A stretch of DNA of 26,441 bases from CBDUSL01 sp965370265 (GCA_965370265.1 CBDUSL010000008.1:1-26441), one strand, 5' to 3'; positions 14,267-23,538 are shown, counted from the first letter of the stretch. The notes: a model not told the origin generated them from the sequence alone. Translations and numbers: made by a program.

Positions 14267-16951
14267 ATGTATTTAAAGAAACTAGAAATTCAGGGCTTTA
14301 AGTCATTTGCCCATAAATCGATTCTGGAGTTTAGCCCTGGAATTACTTGTGTGGTTGGTCCAAACGGTTCGGGTAAGTCAAATATAGCGGATGCTGTCCG
14401 CTGGGTAATGGGTGAGCAGAGCCTAAAAGTATTACGCGGCAAAAAATCGGAAGATGTTATTTTTGCCGGTTCGCATAAAAAAAGTCAGCTCGGTTCAGCT
14501 GAGGTTTCTTTATATATAAATAACGAAGATCATGCCATGCCTATTGATTATTCGGAAGTGGTTATTACTCGCAGAGTTTATCGGGTTGGTGAAGGTGAAT
14601 ATTTTATCAATAAAAATCCTGTTCGTCTCCAGGACATTTTACTTCTTTTAGCCCGCTCAAATTTTGGCCAACGCACTTATTCTGTTATTGCTCAGGGTAT
14701 GATTGATTCGTTTATTATGGCTTCTCCCAGAGAGCGAAAAGAACTTTTTGACGAAGCGGCCGGAGTACGCCAATATCAAATAAAAAGAGACCAGGCTGTT
14801 CATAAGCTCGAAAGAACCAAGGATAATTTAGGCCAGGCAGAAGTGCTTCTTCAGGAAATTTCCCCCCGTTTGCGCTCACTTACCCGCCAGGTTAAACGCT
14901 GGGAGAGAAGGGAAGAAATTGAAAAAAAACTAAGAGAAACACAAATTATATATTATGAATTTATTTATCAGGATATTTATTTAAAACATAGAGAAGAGGA
15001 AAATAAATTCAAAGAAAAAGATGCGGGAAGGAAATTGGTACAGACGGAAATTGATGAGTTTCAAAAAAAACTGGAAATAATGGAAAAAGAAAGTTCTCGC
15101 GGTGAGCTTTTTACTAATCTTCAGCGTGAATACCAGCAGATATTAAACTACAAAAATAATCTTCTTCAGGAGAATGTTGTTCTTAAAGGGCAGATGGAGG
15201 TTGACCATGTTTCTTCCGGCAAAGGAGATCTTTCTTTTATTAATAAGAAAAAAGAAGAAATTGAAGAAAAAATAAAAAATTCTAAAATCGAAACAATAGA
15301 GTTAAAAGAAAAAATTGAAAAAGCAGAAGCAGAGTTTCAAAAAGAAATTGAGGAACAAAAAAATATCTTGGAACAATATGACAAGATTGAAAATAAGCTT
15401 AAAATTACTCAGGAAAAACTGGAGACAAAAAAACCGCTTGAATTTTCGGAAATCAAAGATGAAGTTACCGAGCTTATTGTTCTGCAGGAAGATTTTATAA
15501 AAAAGATTTCAGAAACCAACGAAATAGAAAGTCTGCGTTTAATAAAAAGAGAAGCAGAGAAAATAAAAGACCGGTTGTCTATTTTTCTGGATAAGGTAAA
15601 ATCTGCCTCTTCCACCTCGCCGAAAGAAATTTTTGATCTCCAGGACAATATGAGCAAGCAGATCAGAAAGCGGGATAGCCTTATTAATCTTGTTAATGAA
15701 TTGAAAATTGAAATAAGGGTAAAGAAAGAACGCCTCGATTATATTTCGGAGACTCATTCGGAGTGGCAAAAGGAATATGAACAGCTTTCCCGGCAGTCGG
15801 AACGTCTTTCCTCCGGCTCAAAAGAGGAAATTGTCACAAAACTTGGCCGCCAAAAACAGGATATTGAAAATAAAATTTCTGAAACAGAATCAAAGCTTGA
15901 AGAAGTCCAGAAAAAAATTGATTTATTCAACAACGAAGAACAAAACAAAAAAGATAATCTTTTTTCTATCCAGAAAAATTTTCGAGACTCCCAGAATAAA
16001 TTAAATGAAATAGTAAATAGAATAAATGATATCAAGGTAAGATTAGCCCGACTGGAGACCAAAAAAGAAGATCTAGAACATGAGATAAAGGAAGAGATGC
16101 CTGAAAAATTATGGGCTGAAATATTTTCTTCTTCTGAAAAAATATCAGAAAAAATAGATATTCATGAAAAATCAAACGATATATTAAAACTAAAACACCA
16201 AATTGAACTTATTGGTGGTATTGATGAAAACACTCAAGCTGAATACCAGGAAACTAAAAAAAGATACGACTTTATGGATAATCAGTCTAATGACCTTAAT
16301 AAAGCGATTAAAGATTTAGAAAAAATAATTGGCAGTTTAGACGAAACTATAGAAAAGAAATTTCATAAATCATTTGAAAAAATCAGTGAAGAATTTACCA
16401 AATATTTTAAAATTCTTTTTAATGGTGGTAATGCCAAACTTTCCTTGGTAAAGGAAGAAATAAATCCCAAGGGGACCTCTTTGGGGGAAGAAGATGATTT
16501 AGTTGATGAAGAAAAAGAAGGACAAGAGCCGTCAGAAGAAAAAGAAGAACGAACCAGTCAAAAAAGTATTAAGGTTATTGCGGGGGTAGAAATAAAAGCA
16601 ACTCCTCCCGGCAAAAAACTGAAGAATATTAATATGCTTTCCGGGGGAGAAAGAGCCCTTTCTTCTATTGCTTTAATTTGCGCTATTTTGGCCAACAACC
16701 CCTCCCCTTTTGTAGTTTTGGATGAAGTAGATGCCGCGCTTGATGAAGCTAACTCTATGAAATTTTCCAGTATTCTTGAAGATTTAAGCAAAAAAAGCCA
16801 ATTCATTCTTATCACTCATAATCGAACTACTATGGAAAAGGGCAAAATATTATATGGGGTGACTATGGGTGATGATGGTATTTCTAAGATACTCTCTGTA
16901 AAAATGGAAGAAGCCGAAGAAGTAATTAGTCGGCAGGGAAACAGAAGCTAA
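14267..16951 (+). CDS. smc: Chromosome segregation protein SMC, short and apparently hingeless
   Basis: The ATPase of the SMC-ScpAB (condensin-like) complex that organises the chromosome. Head motifs are complete: Walker A GPNGSGKSN (31-39), ABC signature LSGGERALSS (about 790-799) and Walker B PFVVLDEVDAALDE (about 815-828), with the N-terminal FKSFAHK and RVYRVGEGEYFINKNPVRLQD segments. At 894 residues it is roughly 250-300 shorter than usual. The central part (about 390-460) is only a short helical, non-coil linker; the roughly 150-residue hinge with its glycine-rich dimer interface is not recognisable. Between the C-terminal coil and the signature there is an acidic, probably disordered insertion (about 744-774). 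No scpA or scpB lies next to it. Confidence 0.93.
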   Translation: MYLKKLEIQGFKSFAHKSILEFSPGITCVVGPNGSGKSNIADAVRWVMGEQSLKVLRGKKSEDVIFAGSHKKSQLGSAEVSLYINNEDHAMPIDYSEVVITRRVYRVGEGEYFINKNPVRLQDILLLLARSNFGQRTYSVIAQGMIDSFIMASPRERKELFDEAAGVRQYQIKRDQAVHKLERTKDNLGQAEVLLQEISPRLRSLTRQVKRWERREEIEKKLRETQIIYYEFIYQDIYLKHREEENKFKEKDAGRKLVQTEIDEFQKKLEIMEKESSRGELFTNLQREYQQILNYKNNLLQENVVLKGQMEVDHVSSGKGDLSFINKKKEEIEEKIKNSKIETIELKEKIEKAEAEFQKEIEEQKNILEQYDKIENKLKITQEKLETKKPLEFSEIKDEVTELIVLQEDFIKKISETNEIESLRLIKREAEKIKDRLSIFLDKVKSASSTSPKEIFDLQDNMSKQIRKRDSLINLVNELKIEIRVKKERLDYISETHSEWQKEYEQLSRQSERLSSGSKEEIVTKLGRQKQDIENKISETESKLEEVQKKIDLFNNEEQNKKDNLFSIQKNFRDSQNKLNEIVNRINDIKVRLARLETKKEDLEHEIKEEMPEKLWAEIFSSSEKISEKIDIHEKSNDILKLKHQIELIGGIDENTQAEYQETKKRYDFMDNQSNDLNKAIKDLEKIIGSLDETIEKKFHKSFEKISEEFTKYFKILFNGGNAKLSLVKEEINPKGTSLGEEDDLVDEEKEGQEPSEEKEERTSQKSIKVIAGVEIKATPPGKKLKNINMLSGGERALSSIALICAILANNPSPFVVLDEVDAALDEANSMKFSSILEDLSKKSQFILITHNRTTMEKGKILYGVTMGDDGISKILSVKMEEAEEVISRQGNRS

Positions 16952-16953
16952 AT

Positions 16954-16991
16954 AAAAAAACTACTTCAGCCTTATTCTAAGTAGTTTTTTT
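16954..16991. terminator. Bidirectional intrinsic terminator
   Basis: Seven A, CTACTT, loop, AAGTAG, seven T: works for smc on plus and for the converging ATPase gene on minus. Confidence 0.9.
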
Positions 16992-16997
16992 CGTATT

Positions 16998-18185
16998 TTA
17001 AGATAATGAAGTAACTCTAAGAATTTCTTCCAGGGTGGTTAACCCTATGGCCGCTTTTCTGATTCCATTTTCTCTTAAACTTTCCATGCCTTGTTCCTGA
17101 GCTTTTTCAAAAATTTCCCGATTTGAAGCTCTAGCAATAATCAAATCTTTTAACTCATTAGTAATCTCAATAATTTCGAAAATAGCGGTCCGACCAATAT
17201 AACCGGTTTGTCCGCATTTACTGCAGCCGACTGCTTCCAGAAGATTAATATTTTCATATTTATCGAGGTTGAATTTTCTTGTAATTTCTGGTGAGGGATT
17301 CACTTTTTTTGCGCAAGCCGGGCAAACAGTTCTGACCAAACGTTGAGCGATAATGCCAATAGTAGCGGAACTAATCAAGGCTGGCTCTATATCAATATCC
17401 ACCAGTCGGCTGATCGCTCCCACAGCGTCATTTGTGTGCAGAGTTGTAAGAACTAAATGTCCGGTCAAGGCTGAACGAACGGCAATCTCGGCCGTTTCCT
17501 TATCTCTGATTTCTCCGACCATCATAATGTCTGGATCCTGCCTTAGAAGTGATCTTAAGCCGGTGGCAAAAGTAATGCCGACATCAGGATCAATCTGGGT
17601 TTGGCGAATTAAGGGCAGTTCATATTCGACCGGATCTTCCAATGTAACAATATTTTTTTCTATGGTATTGAGGGTATTGAGGGTTGAATATAGAGTAGTT
17701 GTTTTACCGGAACCATTCGGGCCGGTCACAAAAATCATGCCGTATGGCATAGAAATTATTTTATGATATTTTTTTAGGTTTTCCTCTAAAAAACCTAAAT
17801 GCTCTAAGCCCAGGGTAATAGTTGACTTATCGAGAATTCTCATAACAACATTTTCCCCAAAAATCGTGGGAAAGACAGAAACCCTGATATCTATGTCTTT
17901 TCCCTCAACTTCGTAGGCAATTTTTCCGTCTTGAGGCTTTCTTCTTTCGGCAATATCCAGATCTGACATTACCTTAATTCTGGAGACAAGCGGATCAAGA
18001 AGAGAAATTGGGTGGGTTTTTAGTTCTCTTAAAATCCCATCAATTCGAAACCTTATTCTTATTTTATCCCCCTCCGGTTCAATATGAATATCAGAAGCAT
18101 TACTTAAAAAAGCCGATTTTATTACTTCGGCCACCATATTAATAATGATACTTGACTCAGATTCAATTTTTGCTTTTTTAGCCAT
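16998..18185 (-). CDS. PilB/GspE/PulE-family secretion ATPase, short form
   Basis: A 395-residue hexameric ATPase of the type IV pilus assembly and type II secretion family. Seen in order: the N2-type segment (ASDIHIEPEGDKIRIRFRIDG), Walker A GPNGSGKT (155-162), Asp box (LEDPVEYELP), Walker B (DPDIMMVGEIRDKETAE), His box (LTGHLVLTTLHTND) and a zinc site from CPAC and CSKC near the C-terminus. The usual N-terminal MshEN/N1 region of about 150 residues is absent, giving a minimal form. The ATG at 18185 is preferred over an in-frame TTG at 18239, because the promoter lies between them and predicts a leaderless message. No pilin or platform genes are adjacent, so pilus versus secretion cannot be decided. 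Confidence 0.92.
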   Translation of the reverse strand: MAKKAKIESESSIIINMVAEVIKSAFLSNASDIHIEPEGDKIRIRFRIDGILRELKTHPISLLDPLVSRIKVMSDLDIAERRKPQDGKIAYEVEGKDIDIRVSVFPTIFGENVVMRILDKSTITLGLEHLGFLEENLKKYHKIISMPYGMIFVTGPNGSGKTTTLYSTLNTLNTIEKNIVTLEDPVEYELPLIRQTQIDPDVGITFATGLRSLLRQDPDIMMVGEIRDKETAEIAVRSALTGHLVLTTLHTNDAVGAISRLVDIDIEPALISSATIGIIAQRLVRTVCPACAKKVNPSPEITRKFNLDKYENINLLEAVGCSKCGQTGYIGRTAIFEIIEITNELKDLIIARASNREIFEKAQEQGMESLRENGIRKAAIGLTTLEEILRVTSLS

Positions 18186-18192
18186 CAATTTT

Positions 18193-18221
18193 ATAGTATA
18201 AAATTTTAGTAGAATAGTCAA
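18193..18221 (-). promoter_or_regulatory. Promoter of the PilB-like gene (leaderless)
   Basis: TTGACT, 17 bp, TACTAT on the minus strand; only seven bases separate the -10 from the ATG, so transcription should start at or next to the start codon. Confidence 0.55.
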
Positions 18222-18232
18222 AGCTTTAATTC

Positions 18233-18261
18233 TTGACAAAGAGGCTAAGTTATTATAATAT
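18233..18261 (+). promoter_or_regulatory. Sigma70-type promoter for rpsP
   Basis: TTGACA, 17 bp, TAATAT (a TATAAT overlaps it at 15 bp spacing). It lies back to back with the promoter of the PilB-like gene. Confidence 0.75.
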
Positions 18262-18295
18262 ATGAGGTATTAAAATAATTAAATATGAAGAAAAG

Positions 18296-18775
18296 ATGTT
18301 AACTATCCGTTTAGCGCGAAAAGGAAAGAAAAAAAATCCGATTTACAGAATTATTATATCGGAAAAAAGTAAGGATACTAAAGGGGATTATCTGGAAGCC
18401 CTTGGTTTTTATAATCCTATCTCTAAGGAAATTAAACTGAAAGAGGAAAGAATTAAATACTGGATTTCAAAAGGAGCCCAGCTTTCTTCAACAGTCAACA
18501 ATCTTTTGATAAATAATAATGTAATTGAAGGCGAAAAAATGGTAAAGGGCCATCGGACCAAGAAAGATAAGAAAAAAGAAGACGAAGAAGGAAAAGAAAA
18601 GTCAAAAGAATCAGCTCCTGCCGATGATTCAAAAAGTGAAAAAAAACCCGCCCAAGGCGGATCCGCCTCTGGCGGAGAAGAACCTCAAGAAAAGACACCG
18701 GATATTAAAGAAAAAAAGACCGAAGAAAAACCTAAAGAAGTAGCCGAGCCAGAGAAAGAATCAAAAGAAAAATAA
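18296..18775 (+). CDS. rpsP: 30S ribosomal protein S16 with long charged tail
   Basis: S16 is a small-subunit assembly protein. The first 80 residues are canonical: MLTIRLARKGKKKNPIYRII, then GDYLEALGFYNPISKEIKL, ERIKYWISKGAQLSSTVNNLL. Family members normally end near residue 80-90; here a further 75 residues of Lys/Glu/Ser/Pro follow, surely disordered, and include a Gly-rich insert encoded by a GC palindrome (residues about 118-127). The tail resembles those on S1, L32 and GyrA in the same window. The usual neighbours khpA and trmD follow, but rimM, which often lies between them and cooperates with S16 in 30S maturation, is missing here. Confidence 0.96.
   Translation: MLTIRLARKGKKKNPIYRIIISEKSKDTKGDYLEALGFYNPISKEIKLKEERIKYWISKGAQLSSTVNNLLINNNVIEGEKMVKGHRTKKDKKKEDEEGKEKSKESAPADDSKSEKKPAQGGSASGGEEPQEKTPDIKEKKTEEKPKEVAEPEKESKEK
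18647..18675. repeat. GC-rich palindrome inside the rpsP tail
   Basis: CCGCC-CAA-GGCGG is joined to a second hairpin, CCGCC-TCT-GGCGG, and the middle GGCGGATCCGCC is a perfect 12-bp palindrome. It encodes the Gly/Ser insert PAQGGSASGG. The GGATCC-centred design recurs in the inserts of the tRNA-Phe copies (CGAGGATCCTCG). Confidence 0.85.
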
Positions 18776-18776
18776 C

Positions 18777-18804
18777 TTGACATTAATTGCTATTTTGATA
18801 AATT
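18777..18804 (+). promoter_or_regulatory. Promoter for khpA
   Basis: TTGACA, 16 bp, TAAATT, starting just after the rpsP stop codon. Confidence 0.6.
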
Positions 18805-18821
18805 AAAGATGTGCCTATAAG

Positions 18822-18869
18822 CCAGTCTGGTTTTTCCTGGTAATAATCGGAAAAGGTCGACAGCACTGG
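18822..18869 (+). promoter_or_regulatory. Structured leader upstream of khpA
   Basis: The outer helix CCAGTCTG pairs with CAGcACTGG (one bulge) and the inner helix TTTTCC pairs with GGAAAA around an AT-rich loop. It lies between promoter and start codon and has no T-run, so it is a candidate regulatory or protein-binding leader rather than a terminator. Identity unknown. Confidence 0.5.
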
Positions 18870-18895
18870 TATTAAAATAAGGAATTGAAAAAATC

Positions 18896-19210
18896 ATGGC
18901 AACTGAAAAAGATCAAGAGTTTGTCGAGTATGTTGTAAAAGCTCTCGTTGACAATCCAAAAGATGTCAAAGCGGAAAGAGCGGTTGACGAAATGGGTGTA
19001 CTTATCACTCTTAAGGTTAACCAAGAAGATTTAGGCCAGGTTATCGGCCGTCAAGGTCAAACCGCTAAATCAATCCGAACACTTTTACGTGTAGTCGGAG
19101 CTAAAAATCATGCTCGTGTTAACCTCAAGATTTACGAACCAGAAGATAGTCGAAGAGGTCCAAAAACTTCAGCCGCTGATACTTCAGCTGTTGACGACCT
19201 AAAATTATAA
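18896..19210 (+). CDS. khpA: KH-domain RNA-binding protein KhpA
   Basis: A 104-residue protein with a single type II KH domain (about residues 5-82). The RNA-gripping GxxG loop is GRQG in GQVIGRQGQTAKSIRTLLRVVG. KhpA, often with KhpB, is a small RNA-binding protein linked to RNA metabolism and cell-wall growth in Gram-positives. The C-terminal 20 residues (PKTSAADTSAVDD) are disordered. It lies in the conserved order rpsP-khpA-trmD and has its own promoter and leader. Its codon use looks somewhat less AT-biased than its neighbours, as in a highly expressed gene. Confidence 0.93.
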   Translation: MATEKDQEFVEYVVKALVDNPKDVKAERAVDEMGVLITLKVNQEDLGQVIGRQGQTAKSIRTLLRVVGAKNHARVNLKIYEPEDSRRGPKTSAADTSAVDDLKL

Positions 19211-19295
19211 AACTCCAATACAAAAGACAAGAACCGTAATACGTGATAAAATGTAATTACGGTTTTTGTATATAAGTTAATATAACTTGTTTTTT

Positions 19296-19943
19296 ATGCG
19301 TTTTGATATCGTTACTTTGTTTCCCGGCATCTTTACCTCTTTTCTAAAAGAGAGTATTTTAAATAAAGCACAAACTAATAAAAAAATAAGTTTTAAGCTC
19401 CATAATTTTCGCCGGTTTGCTAAAGATAAACACAGAGTAGTTGATGACAAACCTTACGGGGGCGGACCGGGCATGGTTCTTAAAGTTGATCCGATTGTTA
19501 GTTGCCTCAAGTCGATAAAAAGAAAAAAGAAAAGCAAAGTAATTCTTCTTACCCCTAAAGGAAAAGAGTTCAGTCAAAAAATAGCAAAAAGTTTAAGTTC
19601 ATTAGATCAGATTATCCTTATCTGTGGCCGGTATGAGGGCTTTGATGAAAGAGTAAGAAAGTTTGTTGATACAGAAATCTCAGTTGGCTCTTATATTACA
19701 ATGGGAGGAGAAGCGCCCGCTATGGTGATTACAGAGGCCGTTTCTAGGCTAATTCCAGGGGTTTTAGGCCACAAAGAATCCATAGAAGAAGAATCTTTTT
19801 CAAATACTTTAAATTATATTGAGTATCCTCAATACACCCGTCCCCCTGTTTATAAAGGATTGAAAGTGCCTAAGGTTTTAATTTCCGGTCATCATAAAAA
19901 AATTACCGAGTGGCGGCAAAAAAATTCAAAAATAAAGAAATGA
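19296..19943 (+). CDS. trmD: tRNA (guanine-N1)-methyltransferase TrmD
   Basis: A 215-residue SPOUT methyltransferase that makes m1G37 in tRNAs and prevents frameshifting. Seen: MRFDIVTLFP start, KPYGGGPGMVL, ILICGRYEGFDERV, and the trefoil-knot region VGSYITMGGEAPAM, SRLIPGVLG. The arginine equivalent to E. coli R154 is present, but the catalytic aspartate D169 is Glu (EEESF), and GDY reads GSY. The C-terminal helical domain is cut short: the protein ends about 40 residues earlier than E. coli TrmD, soon after TEWRQK. ATG at 19296 is preferred to a TTG nine bases upstream. Its stop overlaps the next start (ATGA). tRNA-Pro(UGG) and tRNA-Leu in this window are typical substrates. Confidence 0.95.
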   Translation: MRFDIVTLFPGIFTSFLKESILNKAQTNKKISFKLHNFRRFAKDKHRVVDDKPYGGGPGMVLKVDPIVSCLKSIKRKKKSKVILLTPKGKEFSQKIAKSLSSLDQIILICGRYEGFDERVRKFVDTEISVGSYITMGGEAPAMVITEAVSRLIPGVLGHKESIEEESFSNTLNYIEYPQYTRPPVYKGLKVPKVLISGHHKKITEWRQKNSKIKK

Positions 19944-21211
19944 TTCATATTCCTCAAGGCTTCTCAAATATTTTAAAAAATAGAAATTTTGTAAAGTTGT
20001 GGGTTTCACAGATTTTTGCCATGTCAGCTAGCAATATGCTGATTTTTTTGTTGGCGATTAGAATATATCAGATGACTGATAATAATTTTATTGTCAGTAT
20101 CTATGTCGCTTTAGTTAGTATTCCCCCCATCATTTTTTCGGTAGTGGCCGGGGCTTTTGCTGATAACCATAACCGAAAGAAAATTCTAACCATTTCAAAC
20201 TTACTAAGAGTTATTTTGTTAATCGCTTTTTTATTTTTGAGTAAAAATCCGTATGCATTAATGGTTTTAGCTTTTATAATTAGTTCTATTTCTCAATTTT
20301 TTGGACCAGCAGAAAGTGCGACTATCCCAAATGTGGTAGAAAAAAAACAGCTTTTTTTAGCCAACTCCATGTTCATGTTTACCACTTACACAGCTTTTCT
20401 TGTCGGTTATTCATTAGCCGGACCGCTACTTTTTCATATGAGTGATCGTCCGGTCTTTTTTATTTTGTTAGTAATGTATACTATCGCGATGGTTGCTAAT
20501 ATGTTGTTGCCGTCACAGAAACATCACTTAGAAATCAAAGGAAAAGCGATTAAGTATGGCAATTCAATAAAAAAATTATTTCACGATATTCTTGATGGAT
20601 GGAAAGCAATTAAAAATAACAAAGTAGTTCTCTACTCTATTTTACAAATGACAATTATTCTTGCCGTAGAAAGAGGGGTGATTGCACTTCTGCCTGATTT
20701 AGCCGGAAAATATTTTAAATATAATACCGATGAAATGAGTTATTACTTGCTTATCCCGGTAGGTGTTGGTGCTTTTGTAGGAGCAATTTTAATAAATCAA
20801 GTAAAGAAATATTTTCCTAAAAGAAAAATAATTAACTGGTCTTTAATAATTGATGGTTTTGTTTTGCTGGCTATTCCATTTTATTTTGTGGTCATTCCTT
20901 GGGGACAGTTCTGGCTCAAATTTGCCACTAGCGCATTTGCCTTTGCTTCCGGATTAGCTGATGTTTTTATTATTGTTACAGCTCAAACTTTGATACACGA
21001 ATCTTCAGCTGATGAAAATCGCGGCCGCATTTTTGGCAACCTAATGGCTTTTATGAATATTATTAGTGTCCCCCTAATATTATTATTGGGCTTTCTGGCT
21101 ACTTTATATAATCCCACAACCATTATTGGTGTTTTGGGAATAATAGTTACCTTTTTTGGCCTCCTAAGCCGATTTTTCTATAAGAGAAGCTTAAGGCAAG
21201 CTAAAACTTGA
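19940..21211 (+). CDS. Major facilitator superfamily transporter
   Basis: A 423-residue, 12-helix type membrane transporter of the MFS_3 (enterobactin exporter/macrolide efflux-like) kind. The loop 2-3 signature is GAFADNHNRKKIL, close to GxLADRxxRKxxL. Helices are distributed along the whole length with a basic central loop (about residues 185-210). The substrate is unknown; drug or metabolite export is most likely for the group. The start chosen is the ATG overlapping the trmD stop (ATGA), which gives coupling; a GTG at 19910 would extend it by ten basic residues. It is the last gene before the rRNA transcription unit, whose promoter begins at its stop codon. Confidence 0.9.
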   Translation: MIHIPQGFSNILKNRNFVKLWVSQIFAMSASNMLIFLLAIRIYQMTDNNFIVSIYVALVSIPPIIFSVVAGAFADNHNRKKILTISNLLRVILLIAFLFLSKNPYALMVLAFIISSISQFFGPAESATIPNVVEKKQLFLANSMFMFTTYTAFLVGYSLAGPLLFHMSDRPVFFILLVMYTIAMVANMLLPSQKHHLEIKGKAIKYGNSIKKLFHDILDGWKAIKNNKVVLYSILQMTIILAVERGVIALLPDLAGKYFKYNTDEMSYYLLIPVGVGAFVGAILINQVKKYFPKRKIINWSLIIDGFVLLAIPFYFVVIPWGQFWLKFATSAFAFASGLADVFIIVTAQTLIHESSADENRGRIFGNLMAFMNIISVPLILLLGFLATLYNPTTIIGVLGIIVTFFGLLSRFFYKRSLRQAKT

Positions 21212-21236
21212 CAAAAGGTATAAACTGGTTTAAAAT
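21208..21236 (+). promoter_or_regulatory. Promoter of the 16S rRNA transcription unit (candidate)
   Basis: TTGACA, exactly 17 bp, TAAAAT. It begins at the stop codon of the transporter gene, about 165 bp before the left arm of the 16S processing stem. No second promoter of this quality is seen before the 16S gene. Confidence 0.7.
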
Positions 21237-21330
21237 ATATATGTTCATTGATTAGGTCGAAATTTGGCTAAGAATAACTAAAACAAGGAGATAATAAATT
21301 CCTTACCTAAGTACATTTAACTAATTTGGA

Positions 21331-21377
21331 GAAAAAACAGTGATCTCTAAGATATATTTGGGGCTCTCTGTTTTTTC
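21331..21377 (+). terminator. Hairpin with T-run in the early rRNA leader
   Basis: GAAAAAACAG pairs with CTGTTTTTTC across a 27-base loop, and further T follows. It could end read-through from trmD/MFS, or act as an attenuator that antitermination factors such as NusB must overcome. The rest of 21237-21401 holds no ORF or feature I can identify. Confidence 0.55.
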
Positions 21378-21401
21378 TTCACCTTAAAGTGAAAAAAAGA
21401 A

Positions 21402-21430
21402 CTTTGACAACTAAAATGTGGTAGAAATGG
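21402..21430 (+). promoter_or_regulatory. 16S processing stem, left arm
   Basis: Pairs with 23328-23356 on the other side of the 16S gene: 26 Watson-Crick pairs, one G-U and two mismatches over 29 positions. It is a typical RNase III substrate that loops out pre-16S rRNA. Confidence 0.92.
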
Positions 21431-21461
21431 GTTCTTGTAATTCTTTTACAAGATAAGATAA

Positions 21462-21556
21462 GTGGTGGAGATTTGAAAGGATTAGATTTGGACCAGTATG
21501 ATCTATTCATTTAGACGTCTGATGTATCCTGTCTTGTCCTTTCATTTTTCCACCAC
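21462..21556 (+). other. Long hairpin in the pre-16S leader
   Basis: GTGGTGGA pairs with TCCACCAC and, after a small internal loop, TGAAAGGA pairs with TCCTTTCA. A smaller hairpin, TCTTGTAA/TTACAAGA (21433-21453), precedes it. Both lie inside the loop closed by the processing stem. Confidence 0.75.
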
Positions 21557-21581
21557 TTGTCAACCGGATATAATTTTAAAT

Positions 21582-21644
21582 TTTTTTGAGAGTCAACCCC
21601 GTTTAACGGGGTGAACACAGCGCGATTAATTTCGTCTGCGTTTT
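21582..21644 (+). repeat. Leader repeat R1 resembling the 16S 5' end
   Basis: Begins TTTTTTGAGAGT, then hairpin ACCCCGTT/AACGGGGT, TGAACA, and a second hairpin (CAGCGCGA with TTCGTCTG). It is a tandem partner of R2, 81 bp away; both echo the first 40 bases of the 16S gene (GAGAGTT, central hairpin, TGAACGCTG). Confidence 0.8.
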
Positions 21645-21662
21645 ATTCTCAGGAATAAATTC

Positions 21663-21724
21663 TTTTTTGAGAGTTGACCCCGCTGAGCGGGGTGAGCGCT
21701 GTGCGATTTTTTCGCCAGCGTTTT
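21663..21724 (+). repeat. Leader repeat R2 resembling the 16S 5' end
   Basis: Begins TTTTTTGAGAGTTGA, hairpin ACCCCGCT/AGCGGGGT, TGAGCGCTG, and second hairpin CGCTGTGCGA with TCGCCAGCG. Compared with R1, the first hairpin shows a compensatory T-A to C-G change, which supports RNA structure. R2 is closer to the 16S start than R1. Confidence 0.8.
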
Positions 21725-21755
21725 CACCTTCTTAGCATTAAGTCAATTTTCATTT

Positions 21756-23246
<1,491 letters not shown>

Positions 23247-23261
23247 CTAGGGAGACATAGA

Positions 23262-23312
23262 AAAAGGGTTAAAACCCCTTTATTTCAGGTCGGTACGGAA
23301 TTTTTTCCGTTC
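23262..23312 (+). other. Two hairpins in the 16S trailer
   Basis: AAAGGG/CCCTTT-type pairing (AAAGGGttaaaaCCCCTTT) is followed by GGTACGGAA/TTCCGTTCC with a short T loop. Both lie between the 16S 3' end and the right arm of the processing stem. Confidence 0.55.
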
Positions 23313-23327
23313 CTAACTATCTTTTCC

Positions 23328-23356
23328 CCATTTCTGCCACTTTCTAGTTGTCAAAG
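23328..23356 (+). promoter_or_regulatory. 16S processing stem, right arm
   Basis: Complementary to 21402-21430. After it, a hairpin CCCC..GTTCG/CGAAC..GGGG follows GTTGACCCC (23378-23409), a motif also seen in leader repeat R2. Confidence 0.92.
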
Positions 23357-23447
23357 ATTTTATTTTGACTGGGCTGGGTTGACCCCACTGTTCGCGAACG
23401 GTCGGGGTTGAAAAATCCGGTCTTTTTTGTTAAATTATAGAGCATAT

Positions 23448-23525
23448 GGGCGCGTAGCTCAGCCCGGTTAGAGCATTCCTCTGATAAGGGAAAGGTCAAA
23501 GGTTCGAATCCTTTCGCGCCCACCA
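23448..23525 (+). tRNA. tRNA-Ile (anticodon GAU)
   Basis: Acceptor GGGCGCG/CGCGCCC, anticodon stem TTCCT/GGGAA with loop CTGATAA giving GAU, T-loop TTCGAAT, discriminator A and an encoded CCA. It keeps the common bacterial place after 16S, although no tRNA-Ala or 23S follows. Confidence 0.96.
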
Positions 23526-23538
23526 TAAATATTTATAA

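Noticed and set aside
18186..18239. TTG start for the PilB-like ATPase
   Set aside because: The promoter lies inside this stretch, so the ATG at 18185 is the better start.
21403..21430. TTGACA at 21405 as an rRNA promoter
   Set aside because: No -10 at 16-18 bp; the bases are part of the conserved processing stem.
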